Virus record (IMG/VR): IMGVR_UViG_3300008117_004642
Coordinates: 1-25,147 of that record
DNA: 25,147 nt
Origin: a virus
Reading direction: 5' to 3' (one strand)
The translations under genes and the position numbers were made by a program. Below the pieces are notes generated by a model. That model ran no database searches. It worked only from the letters and a program-made list of their open reading frames with translations, and had not been told where the DNA came from. Below, in pieces: positions 10,601 through 16,705 of the stretch; the stretch's first letter is position 1; every line of letters starts with the position of its first letter.

Positions 10601-12270
10601 ATCCAAATCAAATAGGAAATAATTATATCAATACTAATGTAAGTAGCCCTGCATTAATCGGAACAGGCAGTTGGAGTCAAGTTAGTGCAGGCATGAGTGC
10701 TAGTGCAGCAATTAGAAGCGATGGAAAATTATTTGTATGGGGCCGTGCAAGTGAAGGTCAGATCGGAAATAGTTCAACAATACAAAGATCAAGTCCAGTA
10801 CAAATTGGAACAGAAAGTTGGACTACTGTAAGCCTAAGAGAATACCATACTGCAGCTATAAACACAGCAGGAGAGTTGTATACTTGGGGTCAAAATGTTA
10901 TTGGTCAATTAGGATTAACGAATGTTAACGCTGCAGGAGATAAAATTAGTAGAAGTAGTCCGGTGCTTGTAGGATCAGCCTACAGTATCACTGATGTAAG
11001 TGGTCAAAGCAATATAATTACAAGAGTTGGTACTACATTTACTACAACAAATGTTCCTGTTGTTGGCTCTGTATCAGTGAACTTTAATGGAACAACTGAT
11101 TATCTAAGAGTTGATACTGCATTAGATATTTTTACAGTAAACACTGATGTGTTTACTATAGAAGGTTATATTTTCCCTACTTCTGGCGCATCAACTTTCT
11201 TTTTAGGAATAAACGGTGCTACAAGTGGTAGTAATATTGTGGTATTTGGACCAACTTCACAAACTTATTCAGCAGGTACAAATGTAAATTTAACTACATC
11301 CTTCCCACTTTCTACTTGGTCTCATTTCGCAGTTTCTTTTGATGGGGCTACTGCAAGATTTTTTAACAATGGCGAAATCGTTTCAACAGGCGCTGGCGTT
11401 CCAGGAACACTAGCAAATTGCGTATTACTTTTTGGGTGTGAAGCAGATAGTGCAGGTGCAGGAAGTTTAGGTAATTTCTTCTCAGGCAATTTATCTAATT
11501 TAAGAATTGTTAAGCAATGTTTATATTTTGGTGCATTTACACCGCCAACTGGTATATTAACTGATTCAACAGTAGGCACTTCAGGTGCAAATGTTGCTGC
11601 AAGCTTAACAGGTACGGTTTCTCTACTTACACTTACAACAGAGGCTGCAACAATTAACGGTGGAGTACCTGTGTATTTTAGTGATGTATCTACCGGATCA
11701 TCTACAACTGGTGCTGTAAGATCAGATGGATTGTTATTCATGTGGGGTAGCGGCACACGTGCTGAATTAGGCAATAACAGTTTAATAGATCGTTCAAGTC
11801 CAGTGCAGGTAGGACCTGTGGGTATAGGAGCATCAAATACAAGTTATACATCTGTCAATGCAGGTTATTTCTATTCAGGCGCAATAGGCAGTAACGGATT
11901 ACTATATATGTGGGGCTTTAATACCGCCCAAACTAATTTCCCTTCAATTTGGTATAATGCAACTGCAAGATCAAATCCAACTCAAATAGATGGAGTATAT
12001 GCTACTACAGCAGCAGCTACTAAGGTGCCAATTAGAAGTGGTAATAGTAGTTGGACGCAAGTTGAGGCTGGAAATAGTTTCTCATCAGGTTTATATTATA
12101 AAACTGCTGGACAAAATGGGTTATTGTACACATGGGGGCTTAATAGCATAGGTCAATTAGGGTTGAATGATACAGTTAATCGTAGTAGTCCTGCTCAAGT
12201 TGGTGTTAATACTTACTTGACAACAACAGTTGGATCAAGTAACGCAGGCGCAATAGGTAAGGCTACATAA
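1612..12270 (+). CDS. Giant RCC1-repeat/LamG adhesin-like phage protein, main fragment (3552 aa)
   Basis: The frame is open from 1510 and already reads as an RCC1 repeat from 1525 (D-N-L-L-Y-T-W-G-L-G-T-T-G-Q-L-G), so the GTG at 1612 is not a natural start; no ribosome binding site precedes it. About 20 more RCC1 repeats follow, usually two or three in a row, with LamG-like domains between them at about 4720-5418, 5780-6490, 8634-9285, 9770-10460 and 10972-11650. Two compound LamG units, at 2186-4340 and 6847-8276, contain further LamG domains inside them. Sequence is rich in Ser, Thr, Asn and Gly with almost no Lys or Cys, typical of secreted or virion fibres. There is no signal peptide or membrane segment. 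The family is known from large virion-associated proteins; adsorption to a host surface glycan is the best guess. The C-terminus after 12205 has no recognised anchor or autoprocessing domain. Confidence 0.85.
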   Translation: MSPTTIASTAWTEPTLIDSSSYTQIGAGNSNSFAIASDGTAYVWGLNTSGQLGFSDTISRSSPTVFNKPTVIGYSWKQIVLGYGDADYTGSIGADKSLYLWGNNQRGTIGDNSTISKSAPVSVAQDATTNINFAVPTRLFDNYSFSQINAGISYSLAVKSNDSAMFAWGQNTSGQYGDGSVVNISAPVIVGQSPISADAALAVLTITTPSGGPKATFDSPFASGSYNMITYGGSVYFNGGSRGLIAAETTTNIFSGIFASLEVFFKLDVLNVDQIFVAQDAGGATNAQIFQFGVNANNKLYFTYFTTSSRASITTLTSVNTINVNTWYHGLITYEKNSIVLTDYSNYEAALSYTFPQVSTTVIPTSAEISGYFDGTVNTIVEAPNTDNRFDFGTGAFTMECWFYPTLASYPSRGWSLLRVGTYNGSEYGIAITVFGANVRMAWTIPNSTGSTATAEPFVQNQWQHVAVVRSGSVLSFYYNGTLAGTQSGRGQNISTIGGAVIGGGYAANGSTTLSYPFQGYISNARIVKGVAVYTGNFTVPTPLLTVTQSAGTNISAITGNETSLLTYTISSGVSSTGYLRLFLNGNLETSGAPVAIYTALDRATGIGSTNSSIQNPLYGRLSNLRMVKDSIPADYDTDITVGITDQSTYASTIQNAGATFTTSSPIPFVGAASALFNGFGSYLQISNSGNKFDFGTGDFTCEGWVYATSEVSNLTGPFSFGNYNTGVSGVPYLSINGYLGKVAAYSNITGNTGGGNYLFGPTWNINTWYHFAIVRSSGVLYFYVDGIFIDSLIHTANYTSIPGTRIGAGDATGSTWRAGYYFPGYVSNIRIVKGVAVYTGNFTVPTSPLTVTQSAGTNISAITGNETSLLTLTNPSSINTGPVNSIFTVPTNLLTSTSENTTPENVVYLGLRSVPEYTVSNVVATGATTNFLNSDMIFYNTGLNSVAQLGINTTINRSTPVQLGDNTIFNGINTGFVSPLIATGLPGSWAQISAGNSYSVIRDNVGVAYAWGFNTSGQLGTENLIATRSIPTVVGPTTGVTVIDQSIFANIVTGVGTQVDTDVIPTSGTISGLFNGINDYLRCDAALSTFTTNTDEFTIEGYAYPTSYTGYTTGRFIIGINSIAGANNNLLIGADRLYYNNTVANGDNIPLNTWTHFAATFDGVTFRYFIAGVEVYSTGSNPNFVLSDCVFLIGTEADSSNGAGLSNFFQGYLSSIRVTPQALYTGAFTPPTGILTTTSVGTSGPNVATSIEENVTFLIYTTPSSVSAPIIPEFNDIQAGFNTSVGIQSDSLLYTWGAGTVGQLGVGTAISRSSPILVGADGQTLNTYTNSPVQVTNASNYTQVWAGQSFSLAKDTSGNVYGWGLDTSGQLGLNVVASRSSPVLLAASSPYVFTDKSAYVQTITNVNSSVGVGLALIPFVGSTAAYFIGNATRAGLNSYLTVPTTERFQFGTGDFTVEFWIRKDTSYQAGTIMALNTASLGNWAVIMSSSFLFWQNGYSVNSLGSGVNIDAYLSINTWSHVAVVRISNFTNIYVNGISRDSFTDNQNYNGGGILNIGSTSSPNYGPLEGYLSNLRIVKGVGVYTGTFTPPNSPLQSSQSSGTNIQAVTLGQTSLLVFNIPSSITTTSGTTYTNYFVNSTATAAIDTTGLLYIWGDNSAGQLGLNNIINRSSPTIVGAGNFINTGTRSPVQVKFGSPNSWSSVAAGKSYSLAVDDAGSLYAWGLGTSGQLGLSDIISRSSPTLVGVNFTVLDLSGQNNIITRNGSSFSTTVIPTAGSVSGYFNGISDYLRIDTALDIFTTTTDQFTIEGYVYPTKFGEFFDASSYYSTITESSMSYSATTVPMIGAASGYFSDGYFAVAPTNTEIFDFASGNFTVECWFYIEGNSLTDNQGNRTATLFSVDKRSLPFLDDGWGLLINGDSSITGTAIAFLARNAGVATFLTYTATITQQIWHHVAVVRIGNSLTIYYDGSSVAQNNSWTTTVVNSGDNLRVGRQLDADYVRNFYGYISNARVVKGIGVYTGNFTVPTSPLTATQSAGTNINSISGTETVFLSLTTEAASISGAANEYFVGVNSAAGGENTVGLGNTGYFWMGGVANLRYYFPINTWTHFALTFDSTQGTPIKAFANGIQVEESTTASTTALADCTFLIGAEADSPNAGGLGNYYTGYLSNLRVVKQCLYTGNFTPPTGILTDSSVGTSGANVAASLTGTVSLLTYTTPASISGGEPTYFSTVAAGDGYAGGIANDALLYTWGLNTSGQLGLDNAISTSSPILVGNRLNSNTKSPILAAYGSWATASAGVSYNLAIQEDATLWAWGINNVYQLGLGDIITRSSIVQVGSGSIAFTDSSTNAFTISVNGAPYMVSTESPYANYPYDVGTYGGSAYFDGADDYLYITDAVAGTSLQMGTGDFTIECWIYSIISQPTNSGVFSKGSQAGSGFTLNVSATSIAVNGISLSSANTITLNVWHHVALVRYSGTAYLYVDGIRRDSVPDSQNFNQTNDFKIGQSRTTGNFNGYISDFRVVKGTAVYTDATYTVPTEPLTDVSGTNLLTVRYIDTSSTNAYVDVSAGNSTSAAIRVNNLLYTWGLGTSGQLGDNSAVTKSLPTQVGTSSWSIVPRSGSVHMIGSQIDYLLYGFGNNAQGQLGTNTVTNRSNPILVRGVNVVTNSPTLVESQWDEVSAGLSYTAGISSTNLYTWGLNSSGQIGDGTTITKSSPTLIGTAVTVTDASANGIAITLNKAAAITTNNIPFPNNTIAVSLNLTKTGGQKGNSDYISFPTSAAVTWGGYANYTIECWIYITGYGGVASTLLSVGTGGSATYGRWVIRNDGSIYYSPGTGAWAWNDATIVSTAAGVVELNAWRHVAIVKEGAQVSLYYNGNREAYDATNTFNATSTGTVFIGSNYDDWNGLGAYIKGYISNFRMTSAALYSGTTYTVPTSIFTVDNDTQLLIMGEANFSAQYNEVFTGSAATYAIRTDGNFYAWGLGTTGQVTGHMLAISRSNPNQIGNNYINTNVSSPALIGTGSWSQVSAGMSASAAIRSDGKLFVWGRASEGQIGNSSTIQRSSPVQIGTESWTTVSLREYHTAAINTAGELYTWGQNVIGQLGLTNVNAAGDKISRSSPVLVGSAYSITDVSGQSNIITRVGTTFTTTNVPVVGSVSVNFNGTTDYLRVDTALDIFTVNTDVFTIEGYIFPTSGASTFFLGINGATSGSNIVVFGPTSQTYSAGTNVNLTTSFPLSTWSHFAVSFDGATARFFNNGEIVSTGAGVPGTLANCVLLFGCEADSAGAGSLGNFFSGNLSNLRIVKQCLYFGAFTPPTGILTDSTVGTSGANVAASLTGTVSLLTLTTEAATINGGVPVYFSDVSTGSSTTGAVRSDGLLFMWGSGTRAELGNNSLIDRSSPVQVGPVGIGASNTSYTSVNAGYFYSGAIGSNGLLYMWGFNTAQTNFPSIWYNATARSNPTQIDGVYATTAAATKVPIRSGNSSWTQVEAGNSFSSGLYYKTAGQNGLLYTWGLNSIGQLGLNDTVNRSSPAQVGVNTYLTTTVGSSNAGAIGKAT
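2623..3339 (+). other. LamG domain nested inside another LamG domain (first insert of compound unit 2186-4340)
   Basis: A complete LamG domain (F-D-F-G-T-G-A-F-T-M-E-C-W, W-Q-H-V-A-V-V-R, Y-I-S-N-A-R-I-V-K-G, Y-T-G-N-F-T-V-P-T) sits directly after the W-Y-H-G-L-I-T-Y-E-K-N strand of an outer LamG that began at about 2186. The outer domain resumes at about 3340 with Y-L-R-L-F-L-N-G-N-L and R-L-S-N-L-R-M-V-K-D, the parts the first half lacks. Boundaries are good to roughly ten codons. Confidence 0.7.
3505..4254 (+). other. LamG domain nested inside another LamG domain (second insert of compound unit 2186-4340)
   Basis: After the outer domain's S-N-L-R-M-V-K-D-S, a second full LamG domain begins at I-T-D-Q-S-T-Y and runs through F-D-F-G-T-G-D-F-T-C-E-G-W to N-E-T-S-L-L-T-L-T. 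The outer domain then appears to finish with V-N-S-I-F-T-V-P-T-N-L-L-T, which matches the normal Y-T-G-N-F-T-V-P-T-S-P-L-T tail of the family. The split into three pieces is inferred from this pattern of missing and recovered motifs. Confidence 0.6.
7063..7800 (+). other. LamG domain nested inside the LamG domain spanning 6847-8276
   Basis: The outer domain starts as usual (Y-F-N-G-I-S-D-Y-L-R, Q-F-T-I-E-G-Y-V-Y-P-T) and is cut after that strand. A full LamG domain follows (F-D-A-S-S-Y-Y to L-T-T-E-A-A-S-I-S). The outer domain resumes at 7801 with N-E-Y-F-V-G-V-N-S-A-A-G-G and W-T-H-F-A-L-T-F-D. The intact relatives at 4720-5418 and 10972-11650 have these two halves joined directly. Confidence 0.75.
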
Positions 12271-12277
12271 ATTTTTG

Positions 12278-12291
12278 CAAGCTCAAGCTTG
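12278..12291 (+). terminator. Small hairpin after the giant gene, possible weak terminator
   Basis: The bases CAAGC-TCAA-GCTTG form a 5-bp stem with a four-base loop, eight bases after the stop codon. The stem is short and is followed by ACTTTATAAATA and not by a run of T, so it would be at best a weak terminator. Confidence 0.3.
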
Positions 12292-12295
12292 ACTT

Positions 12296-12303
12296 TATAA
12301 ATA
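12296..12303 (+). promoter_or_regulatory. T4-type late promoter (TATAAATA)
   Basis: The octamer TATAAATA is the exact consensus of T4 late promoters, recognised by the phage sigma factor gp55. It lies in a 60-base gap between the giant gene and the glycosylation cassette. The expected start of transcription would fall about 12 bases downstream, leaving a short leader with a ribosome binding site (AAAGGGA, 12318-12324) before the ATG at 12331. The position makes a chance match unlikely. The exact initiation site is inferred. Confidence 0.65.
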
Positions 12304-12330
12304 ACTTACGTTAGTTTAAAGGGAAAATTT

Positions 12331-14046
12331 ATGCATCCAATTGATCAATTATTGGCTTATCAACTAGAAGGAAAACAAAAAGAAGCTTGGGCGATATCCG
12401 AGCAAATGGAAAGTGAAGGTCCAGACAACTGCAAGGACCCATCAGGAAAAGTAAATCCAGAAACATGGATACGTCATAGCTTCAATCGCGGCTGGTTTTT
12501 GTTACAACAAGGCGATTATCAAAAAGGTTGTCAGTTATTAGAGAATGGAAGGTTCATTAGTGTATATGGAAGTGGACCATTAAAAACTGATGCACCTATC
12601 TACAATCCACAAGAGCATGATATTAAGGGTAAATCAATCATTATATCATTGGAAGGTGGTTATGGTGATGAAATTATTCATGCACGTTTTGCACAAAGTT
12701 TTAAAGAGCAAGGCGCTGATAAAGTTTATCTAGCAGCAGCGCCTGAAATGGTGAGCGTGTTTAAACGAATACCTGGTGTTGATGATGTAATATTACGCAA
12801 TGCTGCGCACACAGTGAAACATGATTATTGGGTACCTGGCTTTAGTGCAGGATGGGTAGCCGGTCACACATTTGATAACTTCCCAGGCAAACCATATATG
12901 AGTCCACTAGACGCAAGCGTGGAAATATGGAAGAATTTAATTAATAGTGATAAGATTAAAATTGGAATTCGTTGGGCAGGAAATCCTAAGTTTGAACATC
13001 AACAGTTTAGAAAGTTTCCTGAAGCTTTCATGACTAATCTTGTGAAGTATAAAGAAGTACAAATTTATAGTTTGCAACGTGATCATAACATAATTCAATT
13101 ACCTGAAGGTGTGACTGACTTACAACATTTCTTGTTAAGTTGGGAAGATACAATGGCATGTATTGCTAACTTAGATATCGTTATTACTAGTTGTACAAGT
13201 ATTGCACATATTGCTGCAGCAATGGGTAAAGAAACATGGGTCACACCTCCTATACTACCTTATCATACATGGGCGTATGGAAGTCCTGAAAATGATCGTA
13301 GTCCTTACTATGAATGTGTAAGATTGTTTAGACAAGAAGAAGCAGGTAAATGGAATACAACATTTCAAAAACTATACCGTGCATTAGAAGAAAAGTTTAA
13401 TTTAGAGCATGTTGAGATGCCAAATGAAGATAAACAATTAAAACGTCTTAATTTAGGGTGCGGACTCAAAAAGTTTGATGGATACTTAAATGTTGATAGT
13501 AGTGAACTAGTAAAACCAGATGAAGTTGTTGATTTAAATGTTACTCCTTGGCCTTGGCGTGACAATGAATTCGGACATATTGTTGCCAAAGACATATTAG
13601 AACATTTAGGTGATACACCTGATGACTTTATTAAAATTATGAAAGAGATGTATCGTGTCAGTGACAATGGTGCTGTATGGGAAGTACAAGTACCACATTG
13701 GCGTTGTGATGTTGCATTAGATGATCCTACACATAAACGATTGCTAACGTTGGGTTCGTTTATGCTGTTAAATCAAAAGAAAATGTTTGAAAGACTAAAA
13801 GAAGATAACAGCGATTCATTATTATCATTTGAACATGATATTGATTTAGAAGTTTGTGATGTAAACTTTGATTATTTACCACACTGGAAAGAACGACTTA
13901 AAAAGGGTGAAATAACTGAAGATGATTTGAATTATGCATTAAACACGTTTAACAATGTCGCATTAAGTATGCGTGTGTTAATTCAAGTTAATAAACCAGG
14001 TCGTGTATCATTGGGTGAACTAGAAGCTTATATTGCGAATAGATAA
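12331..14046 (+). CDS. Glycosyltransferase (GT9/OGT-like, TPR-type N-terminus) fused to a SAM-dependent methyltransferase
   Basis: The first 80 residues include a TPR-like helical pair (G-W-F-L-L-Q-Q-G-D-Y-Q-K-G). A GT-B fold transferase follows: S-L-E-G-G-Y-G-D-E-I-I-H-A-R-F at about 106-120, a Rossmann-like strand K-I-G-I-R-W-A-G-N at 210-218, and the sugar-nucleotide region with S-C-T-S-I-A-H-I-A-A-A-M-G-K at 287-300. This resembles TPR proteins with a GT9 (heptosyltransferase-like) or GT41-like domain. From about 370 there is a class I methyltransferase: L-N-L-G-C-G-L-K-K-F-D-G-Y at 373-385, an acidic D-L-N-V, and D-I-L-E-H-L at 421-426. The product would be cytosolic. The acceptor is unknown. 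It is the first gene after the late promoter and has a good ribosome binding site. Because ADP-heptose genes lie downstream, heptose is a plausible donor sugar, but this is inferred. Confidence 0.75.
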   Translation: MHPIDQLLAYQLEGKQKEAWAISEQMESEGPDNCKDPSGKVNPETWIRHSFNRGWFLLQQGDYQKGCQLLENGRFISVYGSGPLKTDAPIYNPQEHDIKGKSIIISLEGGYGDEIIHARFAQSFKEQGADKVYLAAAPEMVSVFKRIPGVDDVILRNAAHTVKHDYWVPGFSAGWVAGHTFDNFPGKPYMSPLDASVEIWKNLINSDKIKIGIRWAGNPKFEHQQFRKFPEAFMTNLVKYKEVQIYSLQRDHNIIQLPEGVTDLQHFLLSWEDTMACIANLDIVITSCTSIAHIAAAMGKETWVTPPILPYHTWAYGSPENDRSPYYECVRLFRQEEAGKWNTTFQKLYRALEEKFNLEHVEMPNEDKQLKRLNLGCGLKKFDGYLNVDSSELVKPDEVVDLNVTPWPWRDNEFGHIVAKDILEHLGDTPDDFIKIMKEMYRVSDNGAVWEVQVPHWRCDVALDDPTHKRLLTLGSFMLLNQKKMFERLKEDNSDSLLSFEHDIDLEVCDVNFDYLPHWKERLKKGEITEDDLNYALNTFNNVALSMRVLIQVNKPGRVSLGELEAYIANR

Positions 14047-14729
14047 TGTTAAAACTAGATTATAGTTATGATCTAAGCATTGAGTCTACCTACATTATAA
14101 CAATTAAGAATCATTCCGTAAGTGAAGGTTTGTCAGCAAGGTGTCAACAAAGCCTTGCTGCACTTAATATGCCTTACAAAGTATGGGACGCATTTGATGG
14201 TACTAGTGGACAGATCAAACTGCCAGATCACGCACAAGGTAAAAGTTGGTATAGTTGGCTAAAGTGGGTAGATAAAGAACTTAGTATTACAGAGGTTAGT
14301 GCTGCACTTAGTCATATCAGTTTATGGGCGCATTGCATAGAGTTAGATAGACCTATTATAATTTTAGAGCATGATGCAATTATGATTAAAGAGTTACGTG
14401 ACCATCCTGTTATAGGTTGTATTCACTACTTAGGTGCTATTGAACAAGCAAAGAAGGGTTGGCCTGTATTAGTTACACCTCCCCATGCAACTAATGGTCA
14501 CAACTATCATTTTATTTGTAGGGCACATGCATATTCTATTGATCCATGGGTAGCTAAGAATTTATTATCACAAGTATTAAAATATGGCATCTGTGAAAGC
14601 TTAGATATAATGATTAGAAGTGATATCTTCCCTGCAGTGCAAATGGGATTGTATGCATATGATGAACCTGATTTACCAAACACAACAATAGTTGGAAGAA
14701 AAAAAACTATTGATGGTAAGGAACGCTAA
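14046..14729 (+). CDS. Glycosyltransferase family 25-like protein
   Basis: The 227-residue protein has the layout of GT25 transferases of LPS oligosaccharide synthesis. An N-terminal strand S-T-Y-I-I-T-I-K is followed by S-L-A-A-L-N-M-P-Y-K-V-W-D-A-F-D-G (36-52), then the conserved block I-T-E-V-S-A-A-L-S-H-I-S-L-W (81-94) and the nucleotide-sugar/metal segment I-I-L-E-H-D-A (105-111). That segment is E-D-D-A in most relatives; the first Asp is a His here, which could alter metal use. The start overlaps the previous stop (TAATG), so translation is probably coupled. Length is close to the family norm. Donor and acceptor cannot be read from the sequence. Confidence 0.75.
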   Translation: MLKLDYSYDLSIESTYIITIKNHSVSEGLSARCQQSLAALNMPYKVWDAFDGTSGQIKLPDHAQGKSWYSWLKWVDKELSITEVSAALSHISLWAHCIELDRPIIILEHDAIMIKELRDHPVIGCIHYLGAIEQAKKGWPVLVTPPHATNGHNYHFICRAHAYSIDPWVAKNLLSQVLKYGICESLDIMIRSDIFPAVQMGLYAYDEPDLPNTTIVGRKKTIDGKER

Positions 14730-16027
14730 TGTATTCTATTGTTATACCACACTTAAGTAATAGCAGATATATTGATAAATGTATTGAATACATTAAGAAG
14801 AATAGTAAATATGATCCTGAAATAATTCAAATAGTTGACGAAACTGATGTCTACTATGCCTTTAACAAAGGTGTTTATCAAGCAAAATATGATGTAGTTG
14901 TTTTGATGAGTGATGACATGTTCGTTAGCAAACATTGGGATGAGGTGTTTCCAATGTATGTTGCAGAAGATACATTTTTAACTATGCATGTAGTTGAGCC
15001 TGAGCCAGGAAAAATGAATGGCCCACAATGTATAGAATTTGATTGCGGCGATGACCTAACTAACTTTGACTACGATAAGTTTCAGCAATTTGTAGATGTT
15101 AACAAAGCATACGTGCCTGAAATTGAGTTTAATAAAATTGGTTGGTACATGCCATTTGTAGTACACCGTAAAAGTTTCGTGTCATATCCAAACATTGACA
15201 AATTCCCTTTATACGCCAATGATGTGACACTTTTTCATTCAATTTTACCTAATTTAGGATATAAATTTGCATTAGTTAACAGTTTCGTGTATCATTTCCA
15301 AAGAAAGAGCACCAAACAACTTTACCAAGAGAAAATTATGAAAAAACGTGCTATATTTACATATAGTAATCATCAAATAGAAGATAAGATATCTTACCTA
15401 CAAAAGCAGATGATTGCTAAGTTTAACAAAAATAAGTTATGCAAATACGAATATTTGCATTATAAAAAACCAGACGGGGAAATGACACCAGACGAAGTTA
15501 TTACGTATGGGCTAGAAAAACTTTTTTACGAAGATAATTATCACACTATACTGATGCTTGATATTGATTGTGTGCCATTAAGTGAACATGCACTAGAATA
15601 TACATTTCAACGTGCAGAAGAAGGTGTTCTAATTGGTAACGTGCAGCGCAGTAATCATTTAGAGAATGGTAAACACATATATCCTGCTCCTAGCTGTATT
15701 GCATTGACTAAAGAAATGTACGAAAAATTAGGTAAGCCTAGTTGGAAACCAAACGCACGTAGCGACATAGGTGAAGAGTTAGCTTATGAAGCAGAAAAGC
15801 AAGGTATAGAAATGGAAATGTATATGCCAAGCAAATATGAAGAAATTCCATATTGGAATACAGGAGAACGTAAACCTTGGGACTTACGTGACGGTGACCC
15901 ACAATTTGGTATCGGCACTACGTTTGTAGACAAGGACGGTAATGAAATGTTCTATCATTTATTCCAAAGTAGATTGAATGTATTCAATCACTTATTCTTC
16001 TTAAAATGTGCGAGTGTCATGCTATGA
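14729..16027 (+). CDS. Two-domain glycosyltransferase (GT2-like plus a second DxD-containing domain)
   Basis: Residues 1 to about 200 look like a GT2-type GT-A fold: Y-S-I-V-I-P-H-L at the N-terminus, A-F-N-K-G-V at 44-49, and the metal-binding region V-V-L-M-S-D-D at 57-63. Residues 204-432 form a second unit that starts at an in-frame ATG (15338) and contains L-M-L-D-I-D-C (274-280), a likely DxD motif, and P-S-C-I-A-L-T. I do not recognise that second unit's family exactly. An AAGAG stretch at 15327-15331 sits six bases before the internal ATG, so the second unit could also be made separately. The gene starts in a TAATG overlap with a strong AAGGA site (14718-14722) and ends in an ATGA overlap. 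It looks like a fusion of two transferases acting in one glycan pathway. Confidence 0.65.
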   Translation: MYSIVIPHLSNSRYIDKCIEYIKKNSKYDPEIIQIVDETDVYYAFNKGVYQAKYDVVVLMSDDMFVSKHWDEVFPMYVAEDTFLTMHVVEPEPGKMNGPQCIEFDCGDDLTNFDYDKFQQFVDVNKAYVPEIEFNKIGWYMPFVVHRKSFVSYPNIDKFPLYANDVTLFHSILPNLGYKFALVNSFVYHFQRKSTKQLYQEKIMKKRAIFTYSNHQIEDKISYLQKQMIAKFNKNKLCKYEYLHYKKPDGEMTPDEVITYGLEKLFYEDNYHTILMLDIDCVPLSEHALEYTFQRAEEGVLIGNVQRSNHLENGKHIYPAPSCIALTKEMYEKLGKPSWKPNARSDIGEELAYEAEKQGIEMEMYMPSKYEEIPYWNTGERKPWDLRDGDPQFGIGTTFVDKDGNEMFYHLFQSRLNVFNHLFFLKCASVML

Positions 16028-16704
16028 CAAGTACATACGATATTTTTTACAAGTTAAAGTTACTTAGTAAAAAGTGGAATAATTATTTTGAAGTTTACGA
16101 TAAAATTCTTAATCCCTATATAGGTAAAAATCCTAAAATGTTAGAGATTGGGGTCGCACACGGTGGTAGTGTTGAATTGTGGCTCAAGTATTTTGACAAT
16201 GAAGTTGACCTTCATGCAGTTGACATTAACAAAGATTTTCTAGATTATAAATTTGACGATGCTAAGGTAAATTATGCTTGTGTGGACCAAAGTAGTTTGG
16301 AGCATTGGAACGCATATTTAAGTAGCCATTCAAATTTTGATATCATAATAGATGATGGTAGTCATGATAGTGATCATCAAATCATTACTTTATTAACACT
16401 ATTTCCAATTTTAAATGATAATGGTATCTACGTTATTGAAGATACACATACTAGTTATTGGCCAGAGTGGGGCGGTGGTTTACACAAAAAAGGAACCTTT
16501 ATTGAATTTGCTAAACAACTTGTTGACTTATTACACGCACCTCACATAAGAGAAAGTGCGCCACCTGCATTAGAAAAAGCATTTAAAAATTTAAAGTCAG
16601 TAACCTTCCATAATAGTATGGTTGTACTTGAAAAAGGAATAACAAGACCATCTACAGAGGCGGTAAGTACTGCTAATAGAAACCCTAATTTTACTTGGGG
16701 ATAA
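16024..16704 (+). CDS. Class I SAM-dependent methyltransferase (TylF/CmcI-like)
   Basis: The start is placed at the ATG at 16024, which overlaps the previous stop as ATGA. A possible ATG at 16006 would add six unconserved residues. The motif I SAM-binding loop is M-L-E-I-G-V-A-H-G-G-S at 39-49, followed by an acidic H-A-V-D-I-N at 64-69. The pair I-I-D-D-G-S-H (108-114) and V-I-E-D-T-H-T-S-Y-W (137-146) are typical of TylF/CmcI-like sugar or small-molecule O-methyltransferases and of rhamnosyl-type methyltransferases in polysaccharide clusters. Its place among glycosyltransferases suggests that it methylates a sugar or sugar chain. Length (226 residues) fits. The substrate is unknown. Confidence 0.75.
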   Translation: MTSTYDIFYKLKLLSKKWNNYFEVYDKILNPYIGKNPKMLEIGVAHGGSVELWLKYFDNEVDLHAVDINKDFLDYKFDDAKVNYACVDQSSLEHWNAYLSSHSNFDIIIDDGSHDSDHQIITLLTLFPILNDNGIYVIEDTHTSYWPEWGGGLHKKGTFIEFAKQLVDLLHAPHIRESAPPALEKAFKNLKSVTFHNSMVVLEKGITRPSTEAVSTANRNPNFTWG

Positions 16705-16705
16705 C

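Larger units (their letters stand above)
26..12205 (+). repeat. RCC1 propeller repeat array, about 26 units interrupted by LamG domains
   Basis: Each unit is about 45-50 codons: S-W-x-x-V-S-A-G-x-S-x-x-x-A-I, then Y-x-W-G-x-x-x-x-G-Q-L-G, then R-S-S-P-x-x-V-G. Typical clean units lie at 316-465, 1381-1520, 1630-1815, 5629-5770, 6706-6850, 9295-9430, 9627-9765, 10669-10800 and 12045-12205. A degenerate unit at about 4350-4507 has lost the W-G pair (Y-N-T-G-L-N-S-V-A-Q-L-G). The count was made by eye and could be off by one or two. Confidence 0.85.

Noticed and set aside
11322-11774. 150-codon open frame on the minus strand
   Set aside because: It lies opposite the giant repeat gene, has no ribosome site, and its composition is what the low-stop reverse complement of the repeats would give. 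The other minus-strand frames in the window fail for the same reasons.
16006-16023. Upstream ATG for the TylF-like methyltransferase
   Set aside because: It adds six residues without support and enlarges the overlap. The ATG at 16024 gives the ATGA overlap typical of this operon.
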